Positions 1-5,766 of a stretch of DNA of 5,766 bases are shown here, piece by piece (position 1 is the first letter of the stretch; every line of letters starts with the position of its first letter). The DNA comes from Planctomycetota bacterium (GTDB lineage Bacteria > Planctomycetota > Planctomycetia > Pirellulales > UBA1268), in contig JAQBZA010000219.1 in NCBI GenBank assembly GCA_027622795.1, forward strand, positions 1 through 5,766. The letters run 5' to 3'. The position numbers and the translations under genes are program-made. The notes beneath the pieces were generated by a model, which did not search any database, was not told the origin of the DNA, and saw only the letters and a list, made by a program, of their open reading frames with translations.

Positions 1-468
1 GGGCTCTTGCTGGCTGGGGCGGTGGCGGTTGTCGCCACGACCGATTCCGCTCCGGGCGCCACCGGTCGGATTCTCTCGGCCCTGCTCTCGGGGCTCGTGG
101 TCGGTCTCACGGTGCATGCGATGCTCCTCGGCCACTGGTATCTCAACGCCCCCGGCATGCGGGTCGACGCGCTCAAGCGGATGATCGACTGGGCCCTCTG
201 TGCCTGGGCGGCCCAGTTGGTCGTGGCAATGATCGCCGCGGCGCCGCAGGCCAGTCAGTTGGCCGGGGCAGACCGCGCCACGCTTGCCATCCTTTCCCTG
301 CGGTGGCTGGCCGGCCTCGTCGGGCTGCCGATCCTGCTCTGGATGAGCCGCAAGACGCTCGACATCCCCAACACGCAAAGCGCTACGGGGATTTTGTATG
401 TCGCCTGCCTCGCCGCCATCACGGGCGAACTGGCCGAACAGTTGCTCCGATCGATCGACGTGGCCTAA
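1..468 (+). CDS. Multi-spanning membrane protein of unknown function (5' end missing)
   Basis: The frame is open from the first base of the window to the TAA at 466-468, so the gene most likely starts upstream. A TTG at position 7 could serve as a start, but nothing resembling a ribosome binding site can be seen before it. The visible 155 or so residues are strongly hydrophobic. Counting from that TTG, likely membrane helices lie at about residues 22-46, 59-79, 94-115 and 126-147, separated by short polar loops. A GHWYLNAPGM stretch follows the first clear helix and has the look of a conserved family motif, although I cannot name the family. There are no Cys clusters or nucleotide-binding motifs. 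It is an integral inner-membrane protein; its function is not recognisable. It is followed by a 70-base gap, so it need not be in the same transcript as the downstream genes. The reading frame is well supported; the function is open. Confidence 0.7.
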   Translation, partial: GLLLAGAVAVVATTDSAPGATGRILSALLSGLVVGLTVHAMLLGHWYLNAPGMRVDALKRMIDWALCAWAAQLVVAMIAAAPQASQLAGADRATLAILSLRWLAGLVGLPILLWMSRKTLDIPNTQSATGILYVACLAAITGELAEQLLRSIDVA

Positions 469-538
469 GATCCGTTTGCCATCCGTCCTCAACCCGAGTG
501 AGTGAAGTCGTTCGCAGAAAGCTCACGAGCCTTCCATT
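469..538. other. Short intergenic gap without a clear signal
   Basis: These 70 bases separate the first membrane protein from the glycosyltransferase. A TTGCCA at 476-481 could be a -35 box, but no matching -10 box is found at the right distance. GCTC-AC-GAGC at 521-530 is only a 4-bp palindrome and has no T run. I see no convincing promoter, terminator or small gene here. The glycosyltransferase frame is open back to the TGA at 503-505, so its true start could lie anywhere from 506 onwards. Confidence 0.5.
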
Positions 539-1498
539 TTGTTCACCGGCAAGAACTCAAAAGTCCCGTATTACGCGCTGAATTTCCTGCGGCTGGCCAT
601 GCCGCGAATTTTTTGCCGTCGACATCTCGCGGCCACGCTCGGGAATCTGGATGCCCGCCCAGATCGTGAAGCAATCCACAATCGGGTCGATTACTACAAT
701 CGACTCCGCTCCGTCGTGTCCCTCCCTGCCTCGGCGCCTCGGGTTGGTGACCTTCGCCTCGGCCGGAGGCTGACAGTTTACTTCTTTGACACCTACGAAT
801 TTACCCGCTGGTTCGATCCGGAACTGCGGTGGGACTACGTGTTCGGCGACGTTACTGAAGTGCCCCCGCACCCAGCAATCGTCAAAAGTCGACCGATCCA
901 TGGCGACATCGGCAACTCAGTGGTGCTCAACCTCGAAAAAGTTAGACACTTCATTTTTCTCGAGGACCGCATTCCGTTTACCGCCAAGCAAGATCGGGCA
1001 ATCTTTCGCGGCAGTATCCGCGGCAAGCCCCATCGGCGCCGGTTCATGGAGATGTATCACGGTCACCCCCTCTGTGAGGCTCACTCGGTGAAGGACGATG
1101 GTGAGCAGATGCCGTCGGGTTGGCGGGGATCGCCACGCACGCTCTATGACCACCTCACGTATAAATTCATTGTCACGCTGGAGGGCAACGACGTCGCCAG
1201 CAATCTGAAGTGGGTCATGTCATCCAACTCCCTCGCAGTGATGCCGCGGCCAAAATACGAGACCTGGTTCATGGAAGGATCGCTTCTCCCGGATTATCAC
1301 TATGTTGAAATCAGGTCGGATTACGCTGACTTGGAAGAGAAACTCAATCACTACATGACGCACCCGGCCGAAGCCGAGCAGATTTCACGAAATGCCCATG
1401 ATTTCATTCGTCAGTTCCAAGACCCATCTCGCGAACGGCTCATCTCGCTCCTCGTGCTGAAGAAGTACTTCGAAAGCACCGGCCAACGTGTGTGCTGA
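539..1498 (+). CDS. Glycosyltransferase family 90 (CAP10/LpsA-like)
   Basis: This is probably a sugar transferase acting on lipopolysaccharide core or another surface glycan. The 319-residue product shows the CAP10/LpsA pattern: an FRGSIRGKPHRRRF block (residues 156-169), then TYKFIVTLEGND (207-218), SNLKWVMSSNSLAV (221-234), an acidic/aromatic stretch around ETWFMEGSLLPDYHYVEI (241-258), and a C-terminal helix AEQISRNAHDFIRQF (279-293). In this family the EGND...S.LKW region is associated with nucleotide-sugar binding. It has no signal peptide or clear membrane helix, so it is probably cytosolic or membrane-peripheral. The start is uncertain. TTG at 539 is chosen because the segment KVPYYALNFLRLAMPRIF resembles the usual N-terminus of such enzymes; ATG at 599 (residue 21) is the alternative and would remove part of it. 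No strong Shine-Dalgarno precedes either. GC is lower than downstream: about 53% in the blocks 781-840 and 1321-1380, against about 77% in 3061-3120. Acceptor and donor sugars cannot be read from the sequence. Confidence 0.88.
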   Translation: MFTGKNSKVPYYALNFLRLAMPRIFCRRHLAATLGNLDARPDREAIHNRVDYYNRLRSVVSLPASAPRVGDLRLGRRLTVYFFDTYEFTRWFDPELRWDYVFGDVTEVPPHPAIVKSRPIHGDIGNSVVLNLEKVRHFIFLEDRIPFTAKQDRAIFRGSIRGKPHRRRFMEMYHGHPLCEAHSVKDDGEQMPSGWRGSPRTLYDHLTYKFIVTLEGNDVASNLKWVMSSNSLAVMPRPKYETWFMEGSLLPDYHYVEIRSDYADLEEKLNHYMTHPAEAEQISRNAHDFIRQFQDPSRERLISLLVLKKYFESTGQRVC

Positions 1499-1517
1499 AC
1501 CCTAGAAGAATCTTGTG

Positions 1518-2033
1518 ATGCGTGTCACCTACGCCTGCCCGACCTGTGGTACCACCGCTACCCGCGACAAGGTGGAGACGTTGTCGGCCCTCATTTGCCC
1601 CGCCTGTGAGGCGACGCTTCCCATGCCTGCAGAGGCAGTCGTTCGAGTGAACGCGGGCGGAGCGCCGACGCTCCGCTTGCGACGGTGCCTTGTGTGTCCG
1701 AGCGAAGAACTCTTCCGGCGGAAGGACTTCCCGCAGCGACTCGGGGTGGGCATTGTGGTGATCGGACTCGCTGCCAGTTGCGTCGCCTGGGGGATGCGCG
1801 AACTGGTGGTCACGTTTTCAATCCTTTTTGGAACAGCATTGCTTGATGTCGTGCTCTATTTCGTAATGCCGGAGTGTCTTTCGTGCTACCGCTGTGCTGC
1901 TCGCTATTCAGGAGATGGCATTGTGGAATCGTACGGCACTTTTGATCTTGAAACTCACGAAAAGCATCGGCAAATCGTGGCCCGCACAGAGAGCCTGTCG
2001 ACCGATCATGCAGGCGGTTCCTCCGCTCGTTGA
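1518..2033 (+). CDS. Zinc-ribbon protein with a two-helix membrane hairpin, function unknown
   Basis: The product has 171 residues. An N-terminal zinc ribbon is formed by C7-x2-C10 and C27-x2-C30. A second potential zinc site is split: C57-x2-C60 lies before, and C123-x2-C126 (with C120 in CLSCYRC) lies after, two predicted membrane helices at about residues 75-92 and 95-117. A tight hairpin would put both halves on the same face of the membrane. The C-terminal tail contains YGTFDLETHEKHRQ (139-152), which recalls small planctomycete hypothetical proteins; this is from memory. The start is ATG at 1518, with AGAAGA at 1504-1509 as a plausible ribosome binding site; GTG at 1515 is one codon upstream and cannot be excluded. 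It begins 19 bases after the glycosyltransferase stop and ends 31 bases before the oxidoreductase start, so co-transcription with either is possible. No enzymatic motif is present. The gene is confident; the function is not known. Confidence 0.8.
   Translation: MRVTYACPTCGTTATRDKVETLSALICPACEATLPMPAEAVVRVNAGGAPTLRLRRCLVCPSEELFRRKDFPQRLGVGIVVIGLAASCVAWGMRELVVTFSILFGTALLDVVLYFVMPECLSCYRCAARYSGDGIVESYGTFDLETHEKHRQIVARTESLSTDHAGGSSAR
1657..1676. repeat. Perfect 8-bp inverted repeat with a 4-base loop inside a coding region
   Basis: GCGGAGCG (1657-1664), loop CCGA, then CGCTCCGC (1669-1676) form a perfect hairpin on either strand. It is not followed by a T run, so it is not a typical intrinsic terminator. 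It lies in the zinc-ribbon gene and encodes part of the linker between the first zinc ribbon and C57. A smaller hairpin, TGCCT-GCAG-AGGCA, lies just upstream at 1624-1637. It could be a palindromic repeat element that inserted in frame, or simply chance in GC-rich DNA. Confidence 0.5.
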
Positions 2034-2064
2034 CGGCGCAGCAATTGGTTCGAGAAAGCCCGGC

Positions 2065-5040
2065 ATGGAACAGGATCGCCGCCGAGTCGAGGAGGATCTT
2101 CGCGGCATCGTCTCCGGCGACGTGCTCTGCGACGATGCCAGCCGCGGGCTCTATGCCACCGACGGCAGCCTCTTTGAAGTGTGGCCGCTGGCTGTGGTGC
2201 GGCCGCGGACGGTGGACGATATCGCAAGCGTCGTTCGCTGGGCGGCCGAGGAACACATCCCCGTGCATGCCCGGGGCGCCGGCTCCAGCGTGGCAGGCCT
2301 GTCGCTCGGCCGCGGTGTGGTGATCGACTGCAGCCGCTTCCTGCGGAGGATCGTGGCGACGGGCGACGGCACGGTGCGGGTGCAGGCCGGTGTGGTCGGG
2401 GCGGCACTCGAAGACCACCTGGCCCACTTCCACCGCTTGTTTGGCCCCGATCCGGCCAATCGCGGTGTGACCACGGTTGGAGGCATGATCGGCCGCAACA
2501 CGTCGGGCAGCCGCTTGGCCCGCTTTGGCGACGTGCGGAGCCGCCTGCTCTCCGCCCAGGTCGTACTCAGCGATGGCAGCATTGTGGAGGTAGAACCGTC
2601 GCGGCCGCGTTTCACCCAGCCCGACGATGCCGCTCCCGACCGGATGGCCAACCTCGCCGCCGGCGTGGCTGCAATCGTGGCAGCAGGCCGCGAGACGATC
2701 GCCGCCGCCTGCCCCTCGACTCGCAGCCTCCATGGCGGCTATCGGCTCGACGGCCTCGAACGAGACGGCCTCGTCGATCTGCCCAAGCTGCTGGCCGGTG
2801 CCGAAGGGACGCTCGGCATCATCACGGAGGCCACGCTCGCGACAGCCGAGCATTCCGGCAGCTCGGCCGTGGGGCTCATTCTTTTTGACTCCATCGAGAA
2901 GGCGGCCGAGGCGGCGCTGCGGCTGCGGGGGCTCGGCCCCAGTGCCTGCGACCTGTTCGACAAGCGGCACCTCATGCTCGCGCGGAAGGCCAAGGTGGCC
3001 TTCGACCTTTTGATTCCGCCGGTGGCCGACGCCGGGCTGCTGGTCGAATTCACTGCTGCCGAACCGCGGCAGTGCCAGGCCAAGCTCGACGAGGCGCTGC
3101 GGGTGGCTCAGGGGGCCCGCTGGGGCAGCGGGCGGCTCTCGATCGACGCCCGCCGCGCCGAGGACGCCTTCGATGCGGAGCTGTTTTGGGAGCTGTCTCG
3201 CAATCTGCTCTCCACGGTGCACGAGGTGCGGGGCCAGGTGCGGCCGGTCGCCTTCATCGAAGACATCGTGATACCGCCCCCAGCACTGCCCGAGTTTCTG
3301 CGGCGGCTGCAGGATGTGCAGCGGCGTGAGGCGGCGACCGCCATGCTCTTCGCGCATGCCAACCACGGCCAGTTGCACGTCCGCACGTTTGCCGATCCCC
3401 GGGCCCCCGGCGAGCACGAGCGGCTGGAGCGACTCGCCGATGCGGTCTACGCAGACGTGGTCGCCGTCGGAGGCACGATCGGCGGTGAGCAGGGGCTCGG
3501 TCTGTCGCGAACCGGCTTCTTCCAGAAACACTTTCCCGAGTTCGCCGCCGTCTGTAGCGACGTGAAGCGGCTCTTCGATCCCTTCGGCGTGCTCAACCCG
3601 GGAAAGATCGTGCCGCCGTTGGAGCCGGAAGACGAGGCGGCTGGACCGCCCGTCGGCTTCCGGCCGGCCCTTCAGGAGCCCGAGACGTCGGCCCTGCCGA
3701 TCCTGCACTGGCCGGATGGTGGGCTCGTTGATGAGGTCGATGCCTGCAATGGCTGCGGTGCCTGCCGCGGCCAAGGCCCGACCACGCGGATGTGTCCACG
3801 CTATCGGGAGAATCCGGCCGAAGAGGCATCGCCCCGGGCGAAGGCCAATTTGATGGCTGCGTTTCTCGCCGGTCGGCTCGATGCGAAGGCACTCGAAGCG
3901 GAGGCCGTGCGGACGATCACCGACACCTGCTTCAATTGTCATCAATGCCGCATCGACTGCTCGGCGGCCGTCGATATCCCGGCGATCGTGATGCAGCTCA
4001 AGGGGGCACAGGTGGCCGCCAACGGCCTGCGGTGGACGCCATGGATGCTGTCGCGGGCCGACACGCTCTCCGCCTTGGGCGGGGCGGTGCGGCCGCTGGC
4101 CAATGCGGCGCTGGCCAATCCGCAGGCCCGCTGGCTGATCGAGAAGCTGCTCGGCGTGGCCCGTGGGCGGAAGCTGCCCCCCTTTGCGGGCAATCAGCTC
4201 CTGCGGTGGGCGGCCCGCCGTGGCCTCACGCGGCCATCCCGGCGGAGCGGTCCGCGGGTGCTCTACTTTCTCGACACCTTTGCCCGTCGTCACGACCCGC
4301 TGCTCGCCCAGTCCTTCGTGGCGGTGCTGGAGCGGAATGGGATCGGTGTGTTCATCGACCCCCGGCAGGTAGCCGCCGGCATGCCACTGATTTCGGAAGG
4401 CGATCTCGACGGGGCCCGCCGACTCGCCCGAACCAATATGCGGGTGTTGGCCGAGGCCGTGCGGCTGGGGTATCGCATCGTCTGCACCGAGCCGGCGGCC
4501 GTCACCTGCATTCGGCACGACTATCCGCTGCTCGTCGAGGATGACGACATGCAGCGGGTGATCGACAACACCTGCGACGCCGCCAGCTTTCTCTGGGAAC
4601 TGCATCGCGAGGGCCGCTTACGGCTCGATCTCAATCCGGTGTCTGGGCGGCTGCTCTATCATGCCCCGTGCCACACCCGGCTGGGCACGGGAACCAGTCA
4701 TGCCGAACATCTCTTGCGGCTGATTCCCGGGCTCGCGCTCGACGCGACCGATCATGGCTGTTCGGGCATGGCGGGCACTTTTGGCCTCGCGCGGCAGCAC
4801 TACCGGGCCAGTCTGCGGGCGGGGCTGGGGCTGGTGACGGCGGTGCGTGGCGGCGGGATCGACGCCGGCGCTACCGAGTGTTCCGCCTGCCGGCTACAAA
4901 TGGAACAAGGCACCAGCAAGCCGACCGTGCACCCGATCAAGCTCCTCGCAAAGTCCTATGGCCTCCTGCTGGGCGGCGGGCCGACCGGTCTCGACACGCT
5001 CCTGACAACACCCAGCGGCCGGCTCACCACCAGCACATGA
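2065..5040 (+). CDS. FAD-linked, [4Fe-4S]- and CCG-domain D-2-hydroxyacid dehydrogenase-like oxidoreductase
   Basis: This fusion protein of 991 residues resembles YdiJ or a fused GlcD/GlcF. The FAD-binding PCMH fold covers about residues 36-215, with VHARGAGSSVAGLSLG (67-82) and TTVGGMIGRNTSG (136-148). The FAD-oxidase C-terminal domain runs to about 525; H431-x6-H438 matches the metal-binding His pair of this fold, followed by GEQG (474-477) and LFDPFGVLNPGKIV. A dicluster ferredoxin part has C561, C564, C567, C577-P and C622, C625, C628, C632. A C-terminal CCG-type region has C869, GCSGMAG (C899) and C939-x2-C942. The likely role is oxidation of a D-2-hydroxyacid (lactate, glycolate or 2-hydroxyglutarate) with electrons passed to a membrane acceptor; the substrate is not resolved. 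ATG 2065 is preferred, since GAGAAAG lies at 2052-2058 and the MEQDRRRVEEDLRG start fits the family. In-frame starts at 2008 and 1894 would overlap the previous gene. Oddities: Gln476 where His is usual in EHG, and Ser900 where a second Cys is usual. The stop overlaps the moaD start. Confidence 0.9.
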   Translation: MEQDRRRVEEDLRGIVSGDVLCDDASRGLYATDGSLFEVWPLAVVRPRTVDDIASVVRWAAEEHIPVHARGAGSSVAGLSLGRGVVIDCSRFLRRIVATGDGTVRVQAGVVGAALEDHLAHFHRLFGPDPANRGVTTVGGMIGRNTSGSRLARFGDVRSRLLSAQVVLSDGSIVEVEPSRPRFTQPDDAAPDRMANLAAGVAAIVAAGRETIAAACPSTRSLHGGYRLDGLERDGLVDLPKLLAGAEGTLGIITEATLATAEHSGSSAVGLILFDSIEKAAEAALRLRGLGPSACDLFDKRHLMLARKAKVAFDLLIPPVADAGLLVEFTAAEPRQCQAKLDEALRVAQGARWGSGRLSIDARRAEDAFDAELFWELSRNLLSTVHEVRGQVRPVAFIEDIVIPPPALPEFLRRLQDVQRREAATAMLFAHANHGQLHVRTFADPRAPGEHERLERLADAVYADVVAVGGTIGGEQGLGLSRTGFFQKHFPEFAAVCSDVKRLFDPFGVLNPGKIVPPLEPEDEAAGPPVGFRPALQEPETSALPILHWPDGGLVDEVDACNGCGACRGQGPTTRMCPRYRENPAEEASPRAKANLMAAFLAGRLDAKALEAEAVRTITDTCFNCHQCRIDCSAAVDIPAIVMQLKGAQVAANGLRWTPWMLSRADTLSALGGAVRPLANAALANPQARWLIEKLLGVARGRKLPPFAGNQLLRWAARRGLTRPSRRSGPRVLYFLDTFARRHDPLLAQSFVAVLERNGIGVFIDPRQVAAGMPLISEGDLDGARRLARTNMRVLAEAVRLGYRIVCTEPAAVTCIRHDYPLLVEDDDMQRVIDNTCDAASFLWELHREGRLRLDLNPVSGRLLYHAPCHTRLGTGTSHAEHLLRLIPGLALDATDHGCSGMAGTFGLARQHYRASLRAGLGLVTAVRGGGIDAGATECSACRLQMEQGTSKPTVHPIKLLAKSYGLLLGGGPTGLDTLLTTPSGRLTTST

Positions 5041-5327
5041 CCATGCATCCCCCGGCAGCGACTCCTCCGACGGTTCCGCCGCCGCACCGGCTGCAGGTGA
5101 AACTGTTTGCCGGGCTCGCTGCGGCGGCGAACACCCGGCTCTTGGACCTGCCCTGGGGCGGAGGCACGGCGGCCGAGTTAAAGGCAGAGGTGGCGATGGC
5201 GGTGCCGGCCGCAGAGGCCCTCGTCGCCAGCAGCGGCGTGGCTGTAGGCAATCGTTATGTCGCCGCCGATGCGATAATCTTGCCTGAGGCCGACGTGGCC
5301 CTTATTCCGCCAGTAAGCGGCGGCTAG
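5037..5327 (+). CDS. moaD: Molybdopterin synthase sulfur-carrier subunit MoaD
   Basis: This small ubiquitin-fold protein carries sulfur as a C-terminal thiocarboxylate to MoaE for dithiolene formation in molybdenum cofactor synthesis, in the cytosol. The 96-residue product has the expected RLQVKLFAGLAAAANT first strand and helix (18-33) and ends in the diagnostic VALIPPVSGG with a free terminal Gly-Gly, the site that is adenylated and thiolated. The ATG at 5037 overlaps the TGA of the upstream oxidoreductase as ATGA. No Shine-Dalgarno is seen, so translation is probably coupled to termination of the upstream gene. This start gives a proline-rich N-terminal extension of about 17 residues compared with typical MoaD proteins of about 80. 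ATG at 5043 and GTG at 5097 (giving MKLFAGL) are alternative starts. The identification is secure from the C-terminus together with moaE immediately downstream. Confidence 0.92.
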   Translation: MTMHPPAATPPTVPPPHRLQVKLFAGLAAAANTRLLDLPWGGGTAAELKAEVAMAVPAAEALVASSGVAVGNRYVAADAIILPEADVALIPPVSGG

Positions 5328-5331
5328 GAGG
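5326..5331 (+). promoter_or_regulatory. Strong Shine-Dalgarno for moaE overlapping the moaD stop
   Basis: AGGAGG at 5326-5331 lies five bases before the moaE ATG at 5337 and shares bases with the moaD TAG at 5325-5327. It is the best ribosome binding site in the window and fixes the moaE start. It also suggests that ribosomes ending moaD help moaE initiation, keeping the two subunits in balance. Confidence 0.8.
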
Positions 5332-5336
5332 GAGCA

Positions 5337-5766
5337 ATGCCAGCTTCGCCACCAAGGCTCGTTCGCACTGCGATCGACGGGCAGCGACTGCTTGCCGAGG
5401 TTGCCGGCAGTGCCGCCGGTGCCAACGTGCTCTTTCTGGGGACGACCCGTGGCATGACCGACGGCGTCGCCACCGAAGCCCTGGAGTATGAGGCTCATGA
5501 GCCGATGGCGGCTGCAGCGCTGGATAGGTTGCAGGACGAGGCAATGGAGCGGTTTGGCCTGCTCGGCTGCCGCATCGAACACCGGCTGGGAGAGGTCGGC
5601 GTGGGTGAAGCGAGCGTGGCGATTGCCACGAGCGCCGCGCATCGGCGAGAAGCCTTCGCGGCGGCGGAGTGGCTGATGGAGCAGATCAAGGCCGACGTGC
5701 CGATCTGGAAGTGCGAGGTGACCGCCGATGGATCGCGGGCCTGGGTGCATCCCGACACGACGCCGG
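5337..5766 (+). CDS. moaE: Molybdopterin synthase catalytic subunit MoaE (3' end missing)
   Basis: This is the large, catalytic subunit of molybdopterin synthase, which takes sulfur from the MoaD thiocarboxylate and converts cyclic pyranopterin monophosphate to molybdopterin. The frame runs from ATG 5337 to the window edge without a stop, giving 143 residues; E. coli MoaE has about 150, so little is missing. Visible family features are FLGTTRG (33-39, with Arg38 at the conserved arginine), LEYEAHEPMA (49-58), IEHRLGEVGVGEASVAI (80-96), SAHRREAF (99-107, with His102, Arg103 and Arg104), and IKADVPIWK (117-125). Lys118 and Lys125 match the two lysines known at the active site of this family. 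All catalytic positions I can check are intact, so the enzyme should be functional. It is nine bases from moaD, and other molybdenum cofactor genes may follow beyond the window. Confidence 0.93.
   Translation, partial: MPASPPRLVRTAIDGQRLLAEVAGSAAGANVLFLGTTRGMTDGVATEALEYEAHEPMAAAALDRLQDEAMERFGLLGCRIEHRLGEVGVGEASVAIATSAAHRREAFAAAEWLMEQIKADVPIWKCEVTADGSRAWVHPDTTP

Noticed and set aside
476..504. Possible sigma-70 promoter starting with TTGCCA
   Set aside because: About 17 bases downstream the sequence is TGAGTG, which is not a credible -10 box.
1657..1676. Intrinsic terminator
   Set aside because: The hairpin is not followed by a T run and lies well inside a coding region, so termination here is unlikely.
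1894..2064. Upstream extension of the oxidoreductase to GTG 1894 or ATG 2008
   Set aside because: It would overlap the coding region of the zinc-ribbon protein by up to 140 bases. The added residues match nothing expected for the family, while ATG 2065 gives a family-like N-terminus with a plausible ribosome binding site.
2181..2888. Open frame of 235 codons on the + strand within the oxidoreductase
   Set aside because: It is an Arg/Gly/Pro-rich out-of-frame shadow of the PCMH domain without any recognisable motif.
1810..4605. A 931-codon open frame on the minus strand, almost the length of the oxidoreductase
   Set aside because: It lies opposite the oxidoreductase and the end of the zinc-ribbon gene. 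Its translation is rich in Arg, Gly, His and Pro with no recognisable domain, as expected from the complement of GC-rich codons. The + strand frame has many clear family motifs over the same bases.
4668..5036. N-terminal extension of moaD by 123 codons
   Set aside because: It overlaps the C-terminal CCG region of the oxidoreductase in another frame and has a low-complexity Arg/Ala/Gly composition. MoaD is complete from 5037.
5178..5750. Minus-strand open frame of 190 codons opposite moaD and moaE
   Set aside because: The + strand here encodes MoaD and MoaE with intact active-site residues; the antisense translation shows no family features.

Overview
The window is GC-rich, densely packed bacterial DNA with every supportable gene on the + strand. 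The gene content points to a Planctomycetota-like bacterium: a very large FAD/[4Fe-4S]/CCG fusion oxidoreductase, a small zinc-ribbon membrane protein ending in an FDLETHEK-type motif, and high-GC coding. This placement rests on remembered family resemblance, not on a search, and is moderate confidence. No rRNA, tRNA, CRISPR array, insertion sequence or phage gene is visible.

Layout. (1) 1-468: the 3' part of an unrecognised multi-spanning membrane protein, cut by the window edge. (2) 469-538: a short gap with no convincing promoter or terminator. (3) 539-1498: a glycosyltransferase family 90 (CAP10/LpsA-like) protein, probably for cell-surface glycans. Its base composition is clearly lower in GC than the large gene downstream. 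(4) 1518-2033: a small protein with an N-terminal zinc ribbon and a second Cys4 site split by a two-helix membrane hairpin. (5) 2065-5040: a 991-residue flavin/iron-sulfur oxidoreductase of the D-2-hydroxyacid dehydrogenase type. (6) 5037-5327: MoaD, whose start overlaps the oxidoreductase stop (ATGA). (7) 5337 to the edge: MoaE, nearly complete, with a strong ribosome binding site overlapping the moaD stop.

How the genes fit together. MoaD and MoaE are the two subunits of molybdopterin synthase. MoaD carries a thiocarboxylate on its C-terminal Gly-Gly, and MoaE uses it to put the dithiolene sulfurs on the pterin precursor. The oxidoreductase is likely to oxidise a D-2-hydroxyacid at FAD and pass electrons through iron-sulfur clusters towards a membrane acceptor. 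It needs no molybdenum cofactor itself, so its overlap with moaD is the most notable piece of context. The glycosyltransferase and the first membrane protein look unrelated to this block.

No clearly new system is seen. The points most worth a second look are the oxidoreductase-moaDE coupling, two substitutions at expected catalytic/ligand positions in the oxidoreductase, the split zinc site in the small membrane protein, and a palindrome inside that gene.
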